Assembly (NCBI RefSeq): GCF_024139115.2
Contig: NW_026943548.1
Coordinates: 124,001-188,000 of the forward strand
Length of the DNA: 64,000 nt
Reading direction: 5' to 3'
From: Armigeres subalbatus
Taxonomy: Eukaryota > Arthropoda > Insecta > Diptera > Culicidae
Shown: positions 1 through 11,093 of the stretch, piece after piece
Layout of the letters: each line of letters begins with the position of its first letter
How positions within the stretch are numbered: the stretch's first letter is position 1
Notes under the pieces: model-generated
Seen by the model: only the letters and a program-made list of their open reading frames with translations
Told to the model about the DNA's origin: nothing
Database searches by the model: none
Made by a program: the position numbers and the translations under genes

Positions 1-490
1 AATCATAGCATAGCATAGCATATGTGATTGTACAAATCGTGGGTAGCTATACAATGCTCAATTGAGCCATCTACTGTATATTGTCGCAAATTGGTACTTG
101 GGATTAGTACCTTTTCCTATACAGTAGCAGTTGTATACCTGGCCATGTCCTTACAATCACGGAAGGAAGGGAAGTTCAACATCTACTAGTGAAGATGCAG
201 GGAACCCATACTACCTTCATAGATGTCTCGGGAAGGAAAATTATTGTTGGTGGGTAAGGTGAACAATAAGGAGCTCTATTCGACAATATAGAGCGTTTGT
301 CAATAACAGTATATGCTGTTATTTTTTTTAAATATATCCATCAATTTACTTACGAACCGTCCAAAGGAGGACAAAGTAACCCGGACCTTACAAATGTTTC
401 GCATCATATACAAAACAACCGCACACTTATCACCGAACATTAAAAACAGAACCAAAAACTCGGATTTTACTAGTGTTCTAAATCCTACCT
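1..490. other. Unrecognised flank
   Basis: Starts with a short tandem run of CATAG-type units (positions 5-22), followed by mixed-composition sequence. No frame longer than about 60 codons and no known repeat was recognised. Confidence 0.4.
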
Positions 491-2201
491 CACGCTATGT
501 TTAACGGCAACTATTATGCAAAGTGAATGCACCTCAGATGTTAAGCCGTTAGATCATAGTTTTTGACCTCTAGCTTAAGGATCTGTGTCGATTGAAATAT
601 TTCATCGATGAAAATTTGACTTTTTACCATTTAAGGAGATATTTTTAACCTAAAAATCTATTCTGATTTTTAAAAAAAAATCGAAGCAAGTTATATAAAA
701 GCCAGGCACCACATTTTTTTCCTGACGCTTCGAGGAAAATTTTCATATAAAAACAATTTTCATATGATGAAAGTAGCAGAAGTTATACTAGAAATACTGT
801 TGACACCGAACATATATTTAATTTTTCGATAGCGAATTCTTGTGTAACTGCATATCTCATACGTGTCTATTAAAAACCAGCAACCCTGCACTGTCCACTC
901 GTTGCTGGACAGGTCAAGAAAGATGCTCGATTATATTTCAATTGTGTTCATAATCATCTTCTGGAAGGAGGAGACTATGACACAATTTTAGACAAAACCC
1001 CTCCTCCAGCGCTACATTAGCTGGTGGGATTGGTCTACCAAATTTTCGGCCCTGTAGCAAAAAAAACCATCAAGACAAATCTGAAGTCTGGACATCAGAG
1101 GTCAACGTAACCCATCACGCTCAACTTGGTTTGGTTATTAATCGGATTATTATAAGGTATTGGAGAGTCTACCACTGGTAGTTGATTGCTGTTTTAGTGT
1201 AACATTCTATTCAGACGCCATACGAGCTGTTTTTGACAGTTGAATGGCAGCCACCAATCACCGAAAAAAATCTTATTTTGAAATTCCGCGTTCTTGATTT
1301 TGTGAGCGCATCACAGGGATGCCTTACAAAGTATACGGAGTCAACAACGGAAGCCATCCACAGAAATTTTTATACTATCTAGCAAAACTACAAAATGCCA
1401 GATAACCACGAACAGTATGCAAGTAAACTATTATCCACGGTGGAAGCATATAACAGTGGTCACATAATGCAGACGTCCATTGAGGCTCAATCAAGTTTGA
1501 AATACAGAACTAAAAACTACTTTGAGCTAGTTCGTAGTTTTAATTTTTTGTTGAGTAGAGATGTTAAAAAGTGATATTATGTTCTTAAATTTAATGATAT
1601 TTACTTCTTCTTATTGGCATTACATCAACCACTCTGACATATGCCGCCTCGGAAGTCGGAACTTAATGTTAATTTAGCACTTCCACAGTTTCTAGTCCAA
1701 GCTACCATTTTCGCATTCGTACATATATCATGAGGTTACGATGATATTTTATGCCCAGGGAAGACGAGGAACTGTCCTAGACAAGACCGGGCATCGAACC
1801 CAATCACCTTTAACATGGTCTTGCAGTGTAGCAGTGCATCTTACCCGCACGGCTACGGAAGGCTCCAGATCTATTCATAATAAACCTTCAGAACATTTAA
1901 AACTGGCTGTAATTTTAATATAACTTCTACTATTTTCATCATATGAAAAATGTTTTTATATGTTTCTTAAAGCATCAGGAAAAAAATTTGATGGTTGGAT
2001 TTTATATAACTTGTATAACTAAAATCAGAGAAGGTTTTTAGGTTAAAAATATTTCCTTAAATATTAAAAAAGTCAAAATTTCACCGATGAAATATTTTAA
2101 ACGACACAGATCCTTAAACTAGAGGTCAAAAACTATGATCTAACGGCTTAACATCCGAGGTGCATTCACTTTGCATAATAGTTGCCTTTAGACATAGCGT
2201 A
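491..2201. mobile_element. DNA element with ~280-bp terminal inverted repeats
   Basis: The left end (491-780) and the reverse complement of the right end (1922-2201) align almost throughout. Both begin ACGCTATGT, run through GGCAACTATTATGC and continue into matching AT-rich sequence. The element is flanked by the direct repeat TACCT (486-490 and 2202-2206), which fits a 5-bp target duplication. The interior (about 780-1920) has no recognisable transposase and contains a decayed Feilai SINE. It is therefore a non-autonomous element of unknown superfamily. The right flank overlaps the target site of the foldback element that follows, so insertions stacked in one spot. Confidence 0.75.
1602..1868 (-). 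mobile_element. Feilai-type SINE, old copy
   Basis: Reverse-complement of the Feilai body with many mismatches. It starts with the CTTCTTCTTATTGGC tail and passes through TGCATTCGTA and TATGCCCAGGGAAG. It then reaches the B-box region (CATCGAACCCAATC) and the CATGGTCTTGC block. It lies inside the long-TIR element, so it inserted there after that element or was carried by it. It is the most diverged of the six Feilai copies here. Confidence 0.8.
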
Positions 2202-2215
2202 TACCTGAAACGGGT

Positions 2216-2460
2216 TAGGGACAAAAGGTCGAAAGACAAAAGGTCGAAAGGACAAAAGGTCGAAAGACAAAACGTCGAAAGACAAAACGTCGAAAGACAA
2301 AAGGTCGAAGGGACAAATGGTCGAAAAGGACAAAAAGTCGAAAGGGACAAAAGGTCGAAAGGACAAAACGTCGAATGGGACAAAAGGACAGAACGTCGAA
2401 CGGGACAAAAGGCCGAAAGAAACTAAAGATCAATAAGATCAAAAGGTCGAAATGGACAAG
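2216..2460 (+). repeat. 16-bp minisatellite, left arm of foldback element 1
   Basis: Tandem GACAAAAGGTCGAAAG units with 14-17 bp spacing, decaying toward 2460. The monomer length is not a multiple of three, so all frames on both strands stay open for 70-90 codons. Those frames are artefacts. Confidence 0.9.
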
Positions 2461-2852
2461 GAACTGAAACGGAGAGAGTCAATCTAGCACCAGAGTTGCC
2501 CTACACAGTTAACAAAAAACACTGCTCTTTAATTTTCACAATTTTTAACAAATAAATAAAATTCATTTAGTGAGTACAATTAATAGATGGATGTTTTGTT
2601 TTCTAAATGTCACTTCGATCTGTCATAATGGTGCACGCCGCACATCAAATACACCGGCGTATATTACACGCCAGGGTATTTTCAATGCGTGCTCCTTTTG
2701 ACAGATCGAAGCGACATTCAGAACACCTAGATTTTCATCTATTATTTGCACTCATTGAATGAATTTTATTTAATTGCTAAAATAGTTTGAAATAAAAGAG
2801 CAACTTTTTTTGCCAACTGAATAGGACAACTCTGTCACGCGCAATACAAGTT

Positions 2853-3050
2853 TTATTCATTCCCTAAATCAACAATCTTTTTATCTCTAACAGAACTATG
2901 TAGATATTCATAATATTGTTTCATAGTAATTGCTCCTTCTTTGAAAATGGCTCGTTCTTCAACTTTGAATGATGTGATGAGTGTGTTATTTTTACTTGAA
3001 GTTAAATGCATTTCATAAATTCTTCCGGAATACACCCAACTTGTTATCAG
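2853..3050 (-). other. Non-palindromic segment inside foldback element 1
   Basis: This piece has no partner in the opposite arm, unlike the surrounding hairpin. The minus strand is open for 60 codons (2853-3035) with unbiased composition and ends in a stop. It matches no family I recognise. It could be captured host sequence or simply spacer. Confidence 0.3.
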
Positions 3051-3059
3051 CTTGTTCTT

Positions 3060-3288
3060 GATCGATCTTTTGTCCCTTTCGACCTTTTGCCCTTTTCGAC
3101 CTTTTGTCCTTTTCGACCTTTTGTCCTCTTCGACCTTTTGTCCTTTTCGACCTTTTGTCCTTTCGAAATTTTGTCCCTTTCGACGTTTTGTCTTTTCGAC
3201 CTTTTGTTCTTTCGACCTTTTGTCTTTTCGACCTTTTGTCTTTCGACCTTTTGTCCTTTCGACCTTTTGTCTTTCGACCTTTTGTCAT
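3060..3288 (-). repeat. 16-bp minisatellite, right arm of foldback element 1
   Basis: About 14 units of CTTTCGACCTTTTGTC, the reverse complement of the left-arm monomer. The outer edge ends at TTTTGTCATAGATTC just before the ACCTGAAAC duplication. Confidence 0.9.
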
Positions 3289-3303
3289 AGATTCACCTGA
3301 AAC

Positions 3304-3570
3304 ACGTCCGATCGCGCACCAATTGTTTACTCACTAAGCCGCGCGAACTATCTGCTTACTGAGCAGAAACACGACAAAACAGGCACTGACGGCCGCGCAA
3401 TGCAGAACACAATATTTCGGCAAATCGCGCGATCGTTCTGCTGTCCAACAAGAGCCAACACGCACTGAACTGATTAACTTTATTACCGGCCACGCAATGC
3501 AGAACACAATCAGAACTCACTTCTCACCAATCAGTACTCACTTCAAAATCTCACTTCTCACTTCACTTAA
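3304..3570. repeat. Degenerate GCAGAACACAAT / GATCGTTCTG repeats
   Basis: GCGCAATGCAGAACACAAT occurs at about 3396 and again, altered, at about 3490, with GATCGTTCTGC between. A run of CACTTCTCAC-like words follows (3525-3565). The same word set appears at 15380-15600, so this is a dispersed degenerate family. Confidence 0.5.
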
Positions 3571-5115
3571 TAAGGGAACAAATTTTAACTACTCGGCTAA
3601 ATATATATCTTGATACCTCCCTAACCCGACGGTCTCTTCAATATGGGAGAGTTCACTGTGAAACATTTCCGCCAGGATTTATCTCGAACAAAGATAAACT
3701 GATGTAAAATTGTTAGCAATGACAAAATATTGCAATAATAGTACACTGCAATCGGTTTTTACGCGAGCGATACGTACCATACAAATTCTGAAATCCACTT
3801 AAAAACTGCCAGGACAACAAAATCCTTCTAAATGAATAAAATAGAAATCGGTTCTATATGGGCTTATACATCTTAACGAAAACAAAAAAAAACTACAATA
3901 ACGGAAACGAGTCAACCGAATATTTTCCACATTTTCTGTTGATTCTATAATAAGAACCTGGTTGAATTGTAAGTCCCAAATCGGGAGACCATCAAGCCAA
4001 AATTCTGTAACAGCGCATTATTTTTTTTATTTTTCTAGAATACAAGCGTTAAGTTATGAATTCTTAGTGCAAAGCAATGAATACAAATGCTGACAAAAAA
4101 GTACGCCCAGAATTTAGTAAAAAAAAACTCAGGATAATCCACCACCCACCTAGGTGATGATGCCTTCCTTGTTCATTATAAAATATATCTAGAAAACCTC
4201 ATTAGGGAGGTCAAAACAGCACAACTAAAAAGCAATCAATGGATTAGCGCTATGAAAAATGTATATAAAGTACATTGTGCCGGGTACAAGTTTGTGATTG
4301 TAATATAGACTTCCGAAAAGTTTTAAATATATCTATAAGCTTCCAAACAATTTATGAAACTTGAACAGCATAATTTGATGTTAATCGATTTCTGACTAAC
4401 GTGTTATGCCGTTCTTTTTTGCTCATAAACAGTGCTTATATCTTAATGTCAATTCTCGTATTCGTGATTTTTGTAAGTTTATATTGTCTATGAAAAACTA
4501 TAGCTTTTGCCATAATTTGAAACTTGGCATTTGAAAGTGCCTGAACAAGCTCACATCACTGCTGAGGAAAACTTTTATGTGTCATGCAATGCGCATGAGC
4601 GTGAGATAATGAAAAGCTCAATGCTTGTGGTTATCCTGGTATTAAAGCTCCAACAATGCTTTATATTTTCGTGGAGTAAGCTTTGTGGATTGGATAATGT
4701 GCGGATATTTTCAAATAGAGGTTCTTTCAGTCATATTCATTAATATCTTATTATTCCACTAGATGATGACTATTGAAAAGCACATAATTTGTGCCTTCTT
4801 TATGTTGAAGTAACATGCGGAGTATCATGACCTAAAAGCAAATGAGTACATGGCTCGAACTGTTTTGGAGACATATTCTTTTTATTTAGCAATCATACAA
4901 GTGTTTCAGACATCATTAGTAGGAACCTATTGAATAATGAATCACAGCCATATCAAACTATGACGAACAAAACCGTCGGTGATAGGAAGAATTGATCATT
5001 GGTCATTGAAGGTGATTTATGTAAGAAATGTTTGTATAATTGAGAGATATTATATGATATTTTTATAAGAATAATATCGAATTTCGCCCAGATTTTTCCA
5101 GATTCTTATACAGAA
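3571..5115. other. AT-rich stretch without recognised genes
   Basis: Only short frames (at most 70 codons, 4531-4743) with no motif. Around 4128-4180 is a reverse-complement fragment of the tail of the element at 40904-41455; GGCATCATC and GGTGG...GGATTAT words are shared. Confidence 0.4.
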
Positions 5116-5533
5116 CTGTATAAGCATCCGTCTAAGACGAATTAAGTACTCTCCATTTAATTCCACCAGTTTATTTTCGATATCTTTGCAGATACGTATT
5201 TCGACCACAACTGTGTGGTCGTCTTCAGTGTCTCGTACTTGACTCGACTTGAAGAAAACAATCGCAACTTACACTATTTATACTACGCTAGGTACCTAAT
5301 CTAATCTTATTTGCCTACTTCATTTACCTATACAGTAAATTACTTTATTGCTTAGGTAGAAACCTCGAGTCAAGTACGAGACACTGAAGACGACCACACA
5401 GTTGTGGTCGAAATACGTATCTGCAAAGATATCGAAAATTAAATGGTGGAATTAAATGGAGAGTACTTAATTCGTCTTAGACGGTTGAATACATTCCACT
5501 AAAAAAGCTTTATATATTTGTCTGTATAAGCAT
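5116..5533. mobile_element. Hairpin repeat with 12-bp target duplication
   Basis: Body 5128-5521. Arms 5128-5248 and 5364-5485 are near-perfect reverse complements of about 120 bp, containing GTCTCGTACTTGACTCGA, CCACACAGTTGTGGTCG and GATACGTATTTCG. The body ends with CATTCCACTAAAAAAGC. The 12-mer CTGTATAAGCAT is repeated directly at 5116-5127 and 5522-5533. Single-arm fragments of this family lie at 11439-11540, 14130-14262, 20398-20543, 38170-38213 and 40698-40744. A 12-bp duplication is longer than expected for most DNA transposons and would fit LINE-mediated insertion. Confidence 0.75.
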
Positions 5534-5544
5534 GTTTTACATAA

Positions 5545-5960
5545 GCGCGGTAAGCGTGACTACCTCTCACTCGTGGGCCTTAGATCGATCCCCGTTGACG
5601 CCGTCGGCATTTTCTGAGACGAAATATGTCTGGTCACGACCTTCCTCGGATATGAAGTATTCTTCCCTTCTGATGGGAACGATATGTTAAAATACAGGCA
5701 TGCTGCCGTTATCTGAAAAAGTAACGTATACGCCATTTTCCAAAAACTGGTGTTAGCGAGTAGTACTCATCGAGCTCTTTAACAGAAAAATGGAAAACGT
5801 GTATACAGTAATTTGATGCATGAGTCACTTTCTCAGGTTACGGCAGTATGAGAGTCGTTTTTCTGACGCCGGCGGTTGTCCCTCGGAAGGGAATAGGCCG
5901 ACGGAGAATTTACGTGTAAAAACTATCTTACGAATTTGAACAGAGCTCTGAGATCTAGCA
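5545..5960 (+). other. Possible tRNA-derived SINE head, then unrecognised sequence
   Basis: 5550-5600 reads like a SINE head: GCGCGGTAAGCGTGAC, then a B-box-like GATCGATCCCCG about 45 bp later. The rest to 5960 includes a loose inverted pair around 5715-5845 (GTAACGTATACGCC and GTGTATACAG). Only one copy is present in the window. Confidence 0.3.
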
Positions 5961-7231
5961 TGTGACATTTTTTTGAATTTTAATACACATAAACAGTATA
6001 GCCACTTATTAAATTAAGAAAGGCTTCTATCTTGTGAGGTCAAAATCATGGAATTCTTGTAGGTTTAATTGTCGGTTGTATGAAAGGCCTTCAATGGTTT
6101 TACTTGGTTCTCAATGGGCGCCAGCTCTTCGATGAACCTACGCCGAATGGAGTATCCTCCTTCACTGGACACGATCCTGTACCAATCGCTTCCATTCGCC
6201 ATGAACGTTCAGCACCCTCAGGTCCCCTTCTACTACAAAAAGCCATTGTGTACGCGACCTTCCATGAGGTCTATGGTCTTTTCCGGGTTCTCTCTACTAT
6301 CTTCGCTTGACACTCTTCTGGCATATGAACAATGTATCCAGCTCACCTACGTTGACCTACGTAGTTTACATTTACTGTTATTATGTAAAGCATACTGATG
6401 CAATGTACAATTTGTTGATTAAATTTGAAAAGTGGTGATGGAGGCATTCATAAATAGCAGCCCGTCCCGTTGGTGTCCATGGCATTGATCTGAAACATAA
6501 AATCAAAACATTTTCTTAGACTTATGCCCTAATGCATTTTTGCATTGCTATTCTGTGTTCTGTGTTCTGCTGCATGTTCGACAGCTAGAATAGACTCTAC
6601 TGCAGATTACCTTTTCGGAATCCGAATTAAGCTTCCTACAGTTTTCGGGTGATATTAACCCGGATTTGACTTCAATATTGTAATGTGTCATGGTGTCAGT
6701 GCATGTCCTTATAGATCATATATAAAATATAAGCATGATTTAAAAATAACATTATGACTTTGTTTTTTGGAAATAATTGATTATTGTTTCGGTTTTATGT
6801 CCTTTACTATTATTGCTGATCAGTATCACTTTTCCGAGATCCTTTTGATCGTACGCAAAAGAGGGGGATTTTGATCAGATGGTACCGATTAGCTTCAGCA
6901 CGGAGCGTTTGTCAATGATTTCGGCTACATTTTCAATTGTTTTTACTAAGTTATGATGGAGTCCGCTTCCTTAATATGCTTTTACAAATGCAGGACTGTT
7001 ACATAGTCGCGATAATCGCGGATTTATTATTTTGGGATAAGTTCAGATGACCACTTTTCATGTGGGCATATGAAATAAAGCAACCCGTTAAAATGCGAAC
7101 ACTTGATATTCGACCATTTTAACGATTGACTGGATGTTGAACTGGATTAATAGAATGCCGAGGTGTGCTTATGCTTTTGTTTAGTAATTTTTAACACTTT
7201 TTTGGTGAAGATTACGGAATTATTATTACGA
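5961..7231. other. Unrecognised sequence containing a duplicated fragment
   Basis: 6215-6345 resembles 7660-7785: TGTACGCGACCTTC.ATGA and CTTTTC.G recur in the same order, followed by CGCT and CTCTTC. On the minus strand both spell a short related peptide around GRVH, with stops nearby. Source not recognised; an old duplicated coding fragment is possible. Confidence 0.35.
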
Positions 7232-7597
7232 TTAAAGGTACGACCGTGTGCTACATAGAGGGTGGACGATAAAGTCAAATGCAGTGATACTCGCACTCGC
7301 AACTGCTCTTTGACAAAATTGATAACTGTACGCTGACTGTTGTACGCCTACCGTTGCAGGCAATAAATTCAAATCTTTCGGTATCTCGTCCTTTGTGCAA
7401 TTCGTCATTTGTTCAATTATACCAAAAATTTCTTGGTAGACTAGTTTTTTCAGTTGCATACTTTTCTGTTCCATTACCTGCGCTTTAAAATTCTTCGCTC
7501 TTCTCCATATCCATTGAAGGTTCATTCGTGCCTGCTCAGTTACAACAGACTGTGACTGAGCTTGCAGCCTTGCAGCCTTCAACGATGTAATTTTCAT
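7232..7597 (-). CDS. Open frame of 121 codons, unrecognised
   Basis: The frame is uninterrupted with ATG at 7597 and no low-complexity bias. The first ~50 residues are rich in K, Q, R and A and could be helical. There is no signal peptide, zinc finger or catalytic motif. It lies just downstream (minus strand) of the GRVH-type fragment at 7660-7785, so both may be remains of one lost coding unit. It could equally be chance. Confidence 0.2.
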   Translation of the reverse strand: MKITSLKAARLQAQSQSVVTEQARMNLQWIWRRAKNFKAQVMEQKSMQLKKLVYQEIFGIIEQMTNCTKDEIPKDLNLLPATVGVQQSAYSYQFCQRAVASASITAFDFIVHPLCSTRSYL

Positions 7598-8043
7598 GAT
7601 AGATGGTTAAACTACAGACGGTGCAGGCTCTCCACACTCACCTGCGAACTAGTCAGGCCTTCTTCAACTGCAAAGAGCCATCATGTACGCGACCTTCAAT
7701 GAAGTTTACAGCCTTTTCTGAGGTTTGTACTGAATATAAGTTTCGCTTTACGCTCTTCAGACATACAAAAAACGTGTAGAGCCAACCATTTCTACCGTAT
7801 TGTATAAGCTTAATAATAAGGTATCATTATCTCCTATATAGTGATAATGAAATCATTCTTCACATTGTGGGCATTGTCCAAATTTTTTTTTGTTAATTCG
7901 CAGGTCTTAAAATCGATCCTGCCCGCCTCTGGCATCCTTCCTTCTATTCTAATCATCATATTATTTAAGCTTCGCTGTCGGGTACTAATCTCGGACGTTT
8001 TGTTCAGTGCATTTAAATGATTTTGTTTTCTTTTCATGGAAGT

Positions 8044-8358
8044 ACACAATGTAATGGGCCCTCCTTAGCCGTGCGGTAAGACGCGCGGCTACAAAGCAAG
8101 ACCATGCTGAGGGTGGCTGGGTTCGATTCCCGGTGCCGGTCTAGGCAATTTTCGGATTGGAAATTGTCTCGACTTCCCTGGGCATAAAAGTATCATCGTG
8201 TTAGCCTCATGATATACGAATGCAAAAATGGTAACCTGGCTAAGAAACCTCGCAGTTAATAACTGTGCTTAATGAACACTAAGCTGCGAGGCGGCTCTGT
8301 CCCAGTGTGGGATGTAATGCCAATAAGAAGAAGAAGAAGAAGAAGACACAATGTAATG
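8044..8358 (+). mobile_element. Feilai SINE, full length with 13-bp target duplication
   Basis: Body 8057-8345. The tRNA-like head starts GGCCCTCCTTAGCC, with B box GGGTTCGATTCC. The conserved body and an AAG-repeat tail follow. The 13-mer ACACAATGTAATG is duplicated perfectly at 8044-8056 and 8346-8358. A long perfect duplication and the intact tail indicate fairly recent, LINE-mediated retroposition. Confidence 0.95.
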
Positions 8359-9366
8359 CAATGACCGTTCCTATTAATTGGTTATGGAATTTTATGGAAT
8401 GAAAGCTTTGGAAGAGGTTGTGGAAATAAATATTACCAAGCGCAATTTAGACAACTGATGTTTATATAGAGCGGAAAGTCAATGTATTACATAAATAAAT
8501 AAACGGTGTTGAACTTAATCTGTACACTAATTAACGGTTTTGAGTGTTTTACTTCTACTTCTACTTCCATATAATTCTTAATCTGTAGATTAAAAAAAAC
8601 ACTTTAATAAAGTTAAAAAAAAGTAATAAGCAAATTTTCTTTTTCTATTTATTCATATTCATGATCCGATAAATTAGAAGCAAAACTATTGAATTTCGCA
8701 TCAGTTTGTCGCGGTTTTGATTACACAGTCGCGGATTTCATTTTGCAAGTCGCGGATTTCGCGGATTGAAATTTGACTAGTTTGTAACAGCTCTGAAAAT
8801 GTTAAAAAAGTTATAATAAGAATTTCCTGGGAATGATTTAGAGAATCCATCTCCTTGAGTACGGATTCGACTCTTTTTGCTTTGTAACAGATTACCGTGT
8901 TCATCGCGTAATACACTGATATCAACACGGTCAAAATATTACTGGGTTAGGATGCTTTCGGATAATGCACAGTAACCACCGCTACAAGAATTCCTGAACG
9001 TGCACATCAACTGTTATTGTATCGATCGCTGCAAATGGATTTGAGAGAATTCCACACTTTCAAATTGCTTACAAAATCATTGCCTTTTTACAGAATTTTC
9101 CTAAATAAACTTGCTTATAACATCGTCAATACTTTACCAATATCGATCATGTTGAAATGGTCCCGCAAGGATGTTATCGATCATTTAGTAATTCGCGTTC
9201 GATCATTTAGTAGTTTGTCAATAACTCATTCCAGAAGCTGAATTTCAAAATGTGTTGTATGCTTTGTGAGCTGATATCATATTCCAGTAAATTGTTTGTG
9301 CCGTGTGAACTTGCTGAACAAAAGGAAAGTTTCTACCATTCCCGGTAGTGGGCCACTCAATGTTGG
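8359..9366. other. AT-rich, no recognised gene
   Basis: Holds a short array of GTCGCGGATTT words (8706-8770), which also appears as CGCGATAATCGCGGATTT near 7010. Frames here are at most 77 codons and without motif. Confidence 0.4.
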
Positions 9367-9480
9367 GGAACTTTTCCTTTACTGCTGAAAAATACAAAAA
9401 TAAGAAACAAATCAAATTCCTTTTTATTGTTTTGTTTTTCGTTTGATGAATATTGGAGCTACGAGATGAAGTCCAGGAGT
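9367..9480 (-). mobile_element. Partial copy of the GGGGAAC MITE family
   Basis: Reverse-complement relation to 19848-20056: TACTGCTGAAAAAT, AAGAAACAAATC, AAATTCCTTTT and GGAGCTACGAGATGAAGT. Only about half of the family length is present. Confidence 0.6.
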
Positions 9481-9499
9481 AGTAACCCTACCTAAATGT

Positions 9500-10770
9500 A
9501 AGCCGCTGTAAGCACCATCCATTGCAATGGTTACGATCGTCCCGTGCAATCTTCAGAGTCTTGTACTTGACGGCCTTACTGTGTAGCGGCCAAAATGGCG
9601 GCTAGCATTCCGCGGCTTGTTTCACGACTCCTTGCAAACAAAATGGCTTATGCGCCACCTCCGAAGAGGACCACCTGTCGTTTTCTACGATGCCCGGCTA
9701 GATACTGACCGAAAGTCAGCTACTAAATTCTCGGAGATGAACAGCAAGCAAGCATTCTAATTCCGACCCAAATGACCTGGAAACACCCACAATCGATACC
9801 TATCTAGCATAGCTCACAAATTCCTCAACACGACCTAAGTTCGTTATCATCACTGGCAGAAATTCCCCAACCTCTTCACCCTCATTCCACTTTGGAAGCC
9901 GGATAGACCAGACATTACACGGACAAACTGAAACTACTCGAACGTGAAACACACTTAAGCTTTCTTAACTATCACTAATACATGTTTTTACGGAAACAAA
10001 GACTTTAACAACGACGTTTATTTAACAGATTACTTAACCTAGGTATTTACAACGGTCATTCCGACCGGCCGGCTTAAATTCCCCTTTTCACATCTGGCTA
10101 CCTAACGTGTGCGGTTTTTGTCTCCTCTAGCTATTCTTGTGTGTCTGTGCTAAGGTGCTTGCATGCAAGGCTTTCTACTCACGGTCTTTCGGGGCTTACG
10201 CTTTCAAGCTCCCTTTTGCGCTTCCTACGACGACGACGGCGATGGCTGCCACCGGCGATGACTCGTTGATCTGCAACCGAGTTTCACGTTCACGCACGAG
10301 GTTTTGGTGGCTTTTTCATGCCGTGAACTTACTGGCTGGGCGAGCGACGATCGGAACAGTCGCCTGGAGTGCGTTGAGGGCGTTCGCGACTCCCTTCCGG
10401 CCTCAAACCGCCGGGAAACTTTGCTTCCAGAGCGTAGACTGGATGCGCGACGGAGGGTGGTGCGGCGACTAGCTTTATAGTCTGCGCTTTGTGCGGTATT
10501 TTTGGGCTGGCTTTGAATGAAACAGCCGTAGCTTGCGTTAGGCTTTGAACTCTGACACTACAGTTCAATAAGCACAACTTTTACCGCACAAACTTCGATA
10601 TCTAGCTAGGGTAACAATTACACCACGGAAACTACACAACTTCGCGATCCTTCTTCTATCACGGTCTGGGACAAAGTGCACAGGATTATTTCTGAAATCC
10701 CTCAGATTAAACTGTCACGGTATGGTTTTAGGAAACGGAAACCCAACGGTCTCCGCTTACTATGTTCGAG
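9500..10770 (-). mobile_element. GC-rich island, possible reversed LTR
   Basis: The segment is clearly GC-richer than its surroundings. Read on the minus strand, 10560 to 9850 has LTR-like features: GC-rich upstream part, then GAATTTAAGCCGG, then a polyadenylation signal in GTTAAATAAACG (about 10012-10023), then mixed sequence. No second copy is in the window, so LTR identity cannot be tested. Frames of 111 (+) and 82 (-) codons are of biased composition and unconvincing. A host promoter or exon region is the alternative. Confidence 0.3.
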
Positions 10771-11090
10771 AGATATCAATTGTAGCTATCTCCTTTTGCT
10801 TTCGAATCGAAATTAGTTTACTCATCTTATTCTGTTATCGTGTCAAAGAATTCAATAGTTGCCTTTGAGTGTTCTCTATCCAGGCAACGAGAGCACGGAT
10901 AGTAATTCTCGAATCGCTCCGTGCATCAACCTTGCGTAGCGGGAGACCTATTTACGCTTCGAAAGTTGTATGCAATTTCCAAGTATTGTGCGTTGTGTGG
11001 TAATTTAGTTTGTTTAATTGTGTTTCGCGTTTCTATGTTCATGTAATTTACTACTTTTAAGATTTTTTTATATAATATTTACATTTATTT
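10771..11090. other. No recognised feature
   Basis: Unique-looking sequence turning AT-rich toward 11090. No frame or repeat supports a call. Confidence 0.4.
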
Positions 11091-11093
11091 AGA

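Larger units (their letters stand above)
2203..3303. mobile_element. Foldback element 1 with inverted minisatellite arms and 9-bp duplication
   Basis: Body 2212-3294. The left arm (about 2216-2460) is roughly 13 copies of a 15-16 bp monomer, GACAAAAGGTCGAAAG. The right arm (3060-3288) is the same monomer in reverse complement. Inside the arms a second hairpin joins about 2490-2700 to 2700-2840; TCGATCTGTCA pairs with TGACAGATCGA. The 9-mer ACCTGAAAC lies in direct orientation at 2203-2211 and 3295-3303, as expected of a target duplication. Arms of short tandem repeats plus a 9-bp duplication are the hallmarks of Drosophila FB elements; homology to FB is not shown. No transposase was seen. Confidence 0.75.

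Noticed and set aside
2126..3337. Several 75-94 codon frames with serine/phenylalanine or lysine/arginine cycles
   Set aside because: By-products of the 16-bp minisatellite arms.
8057..8345. tRNA gene signal (A/B boxes) at this and the other Feilai copies
   Set aside because: The tRNA-like head cannot form a full cloverleaf and continues into the SINE body with tail and target duplication.
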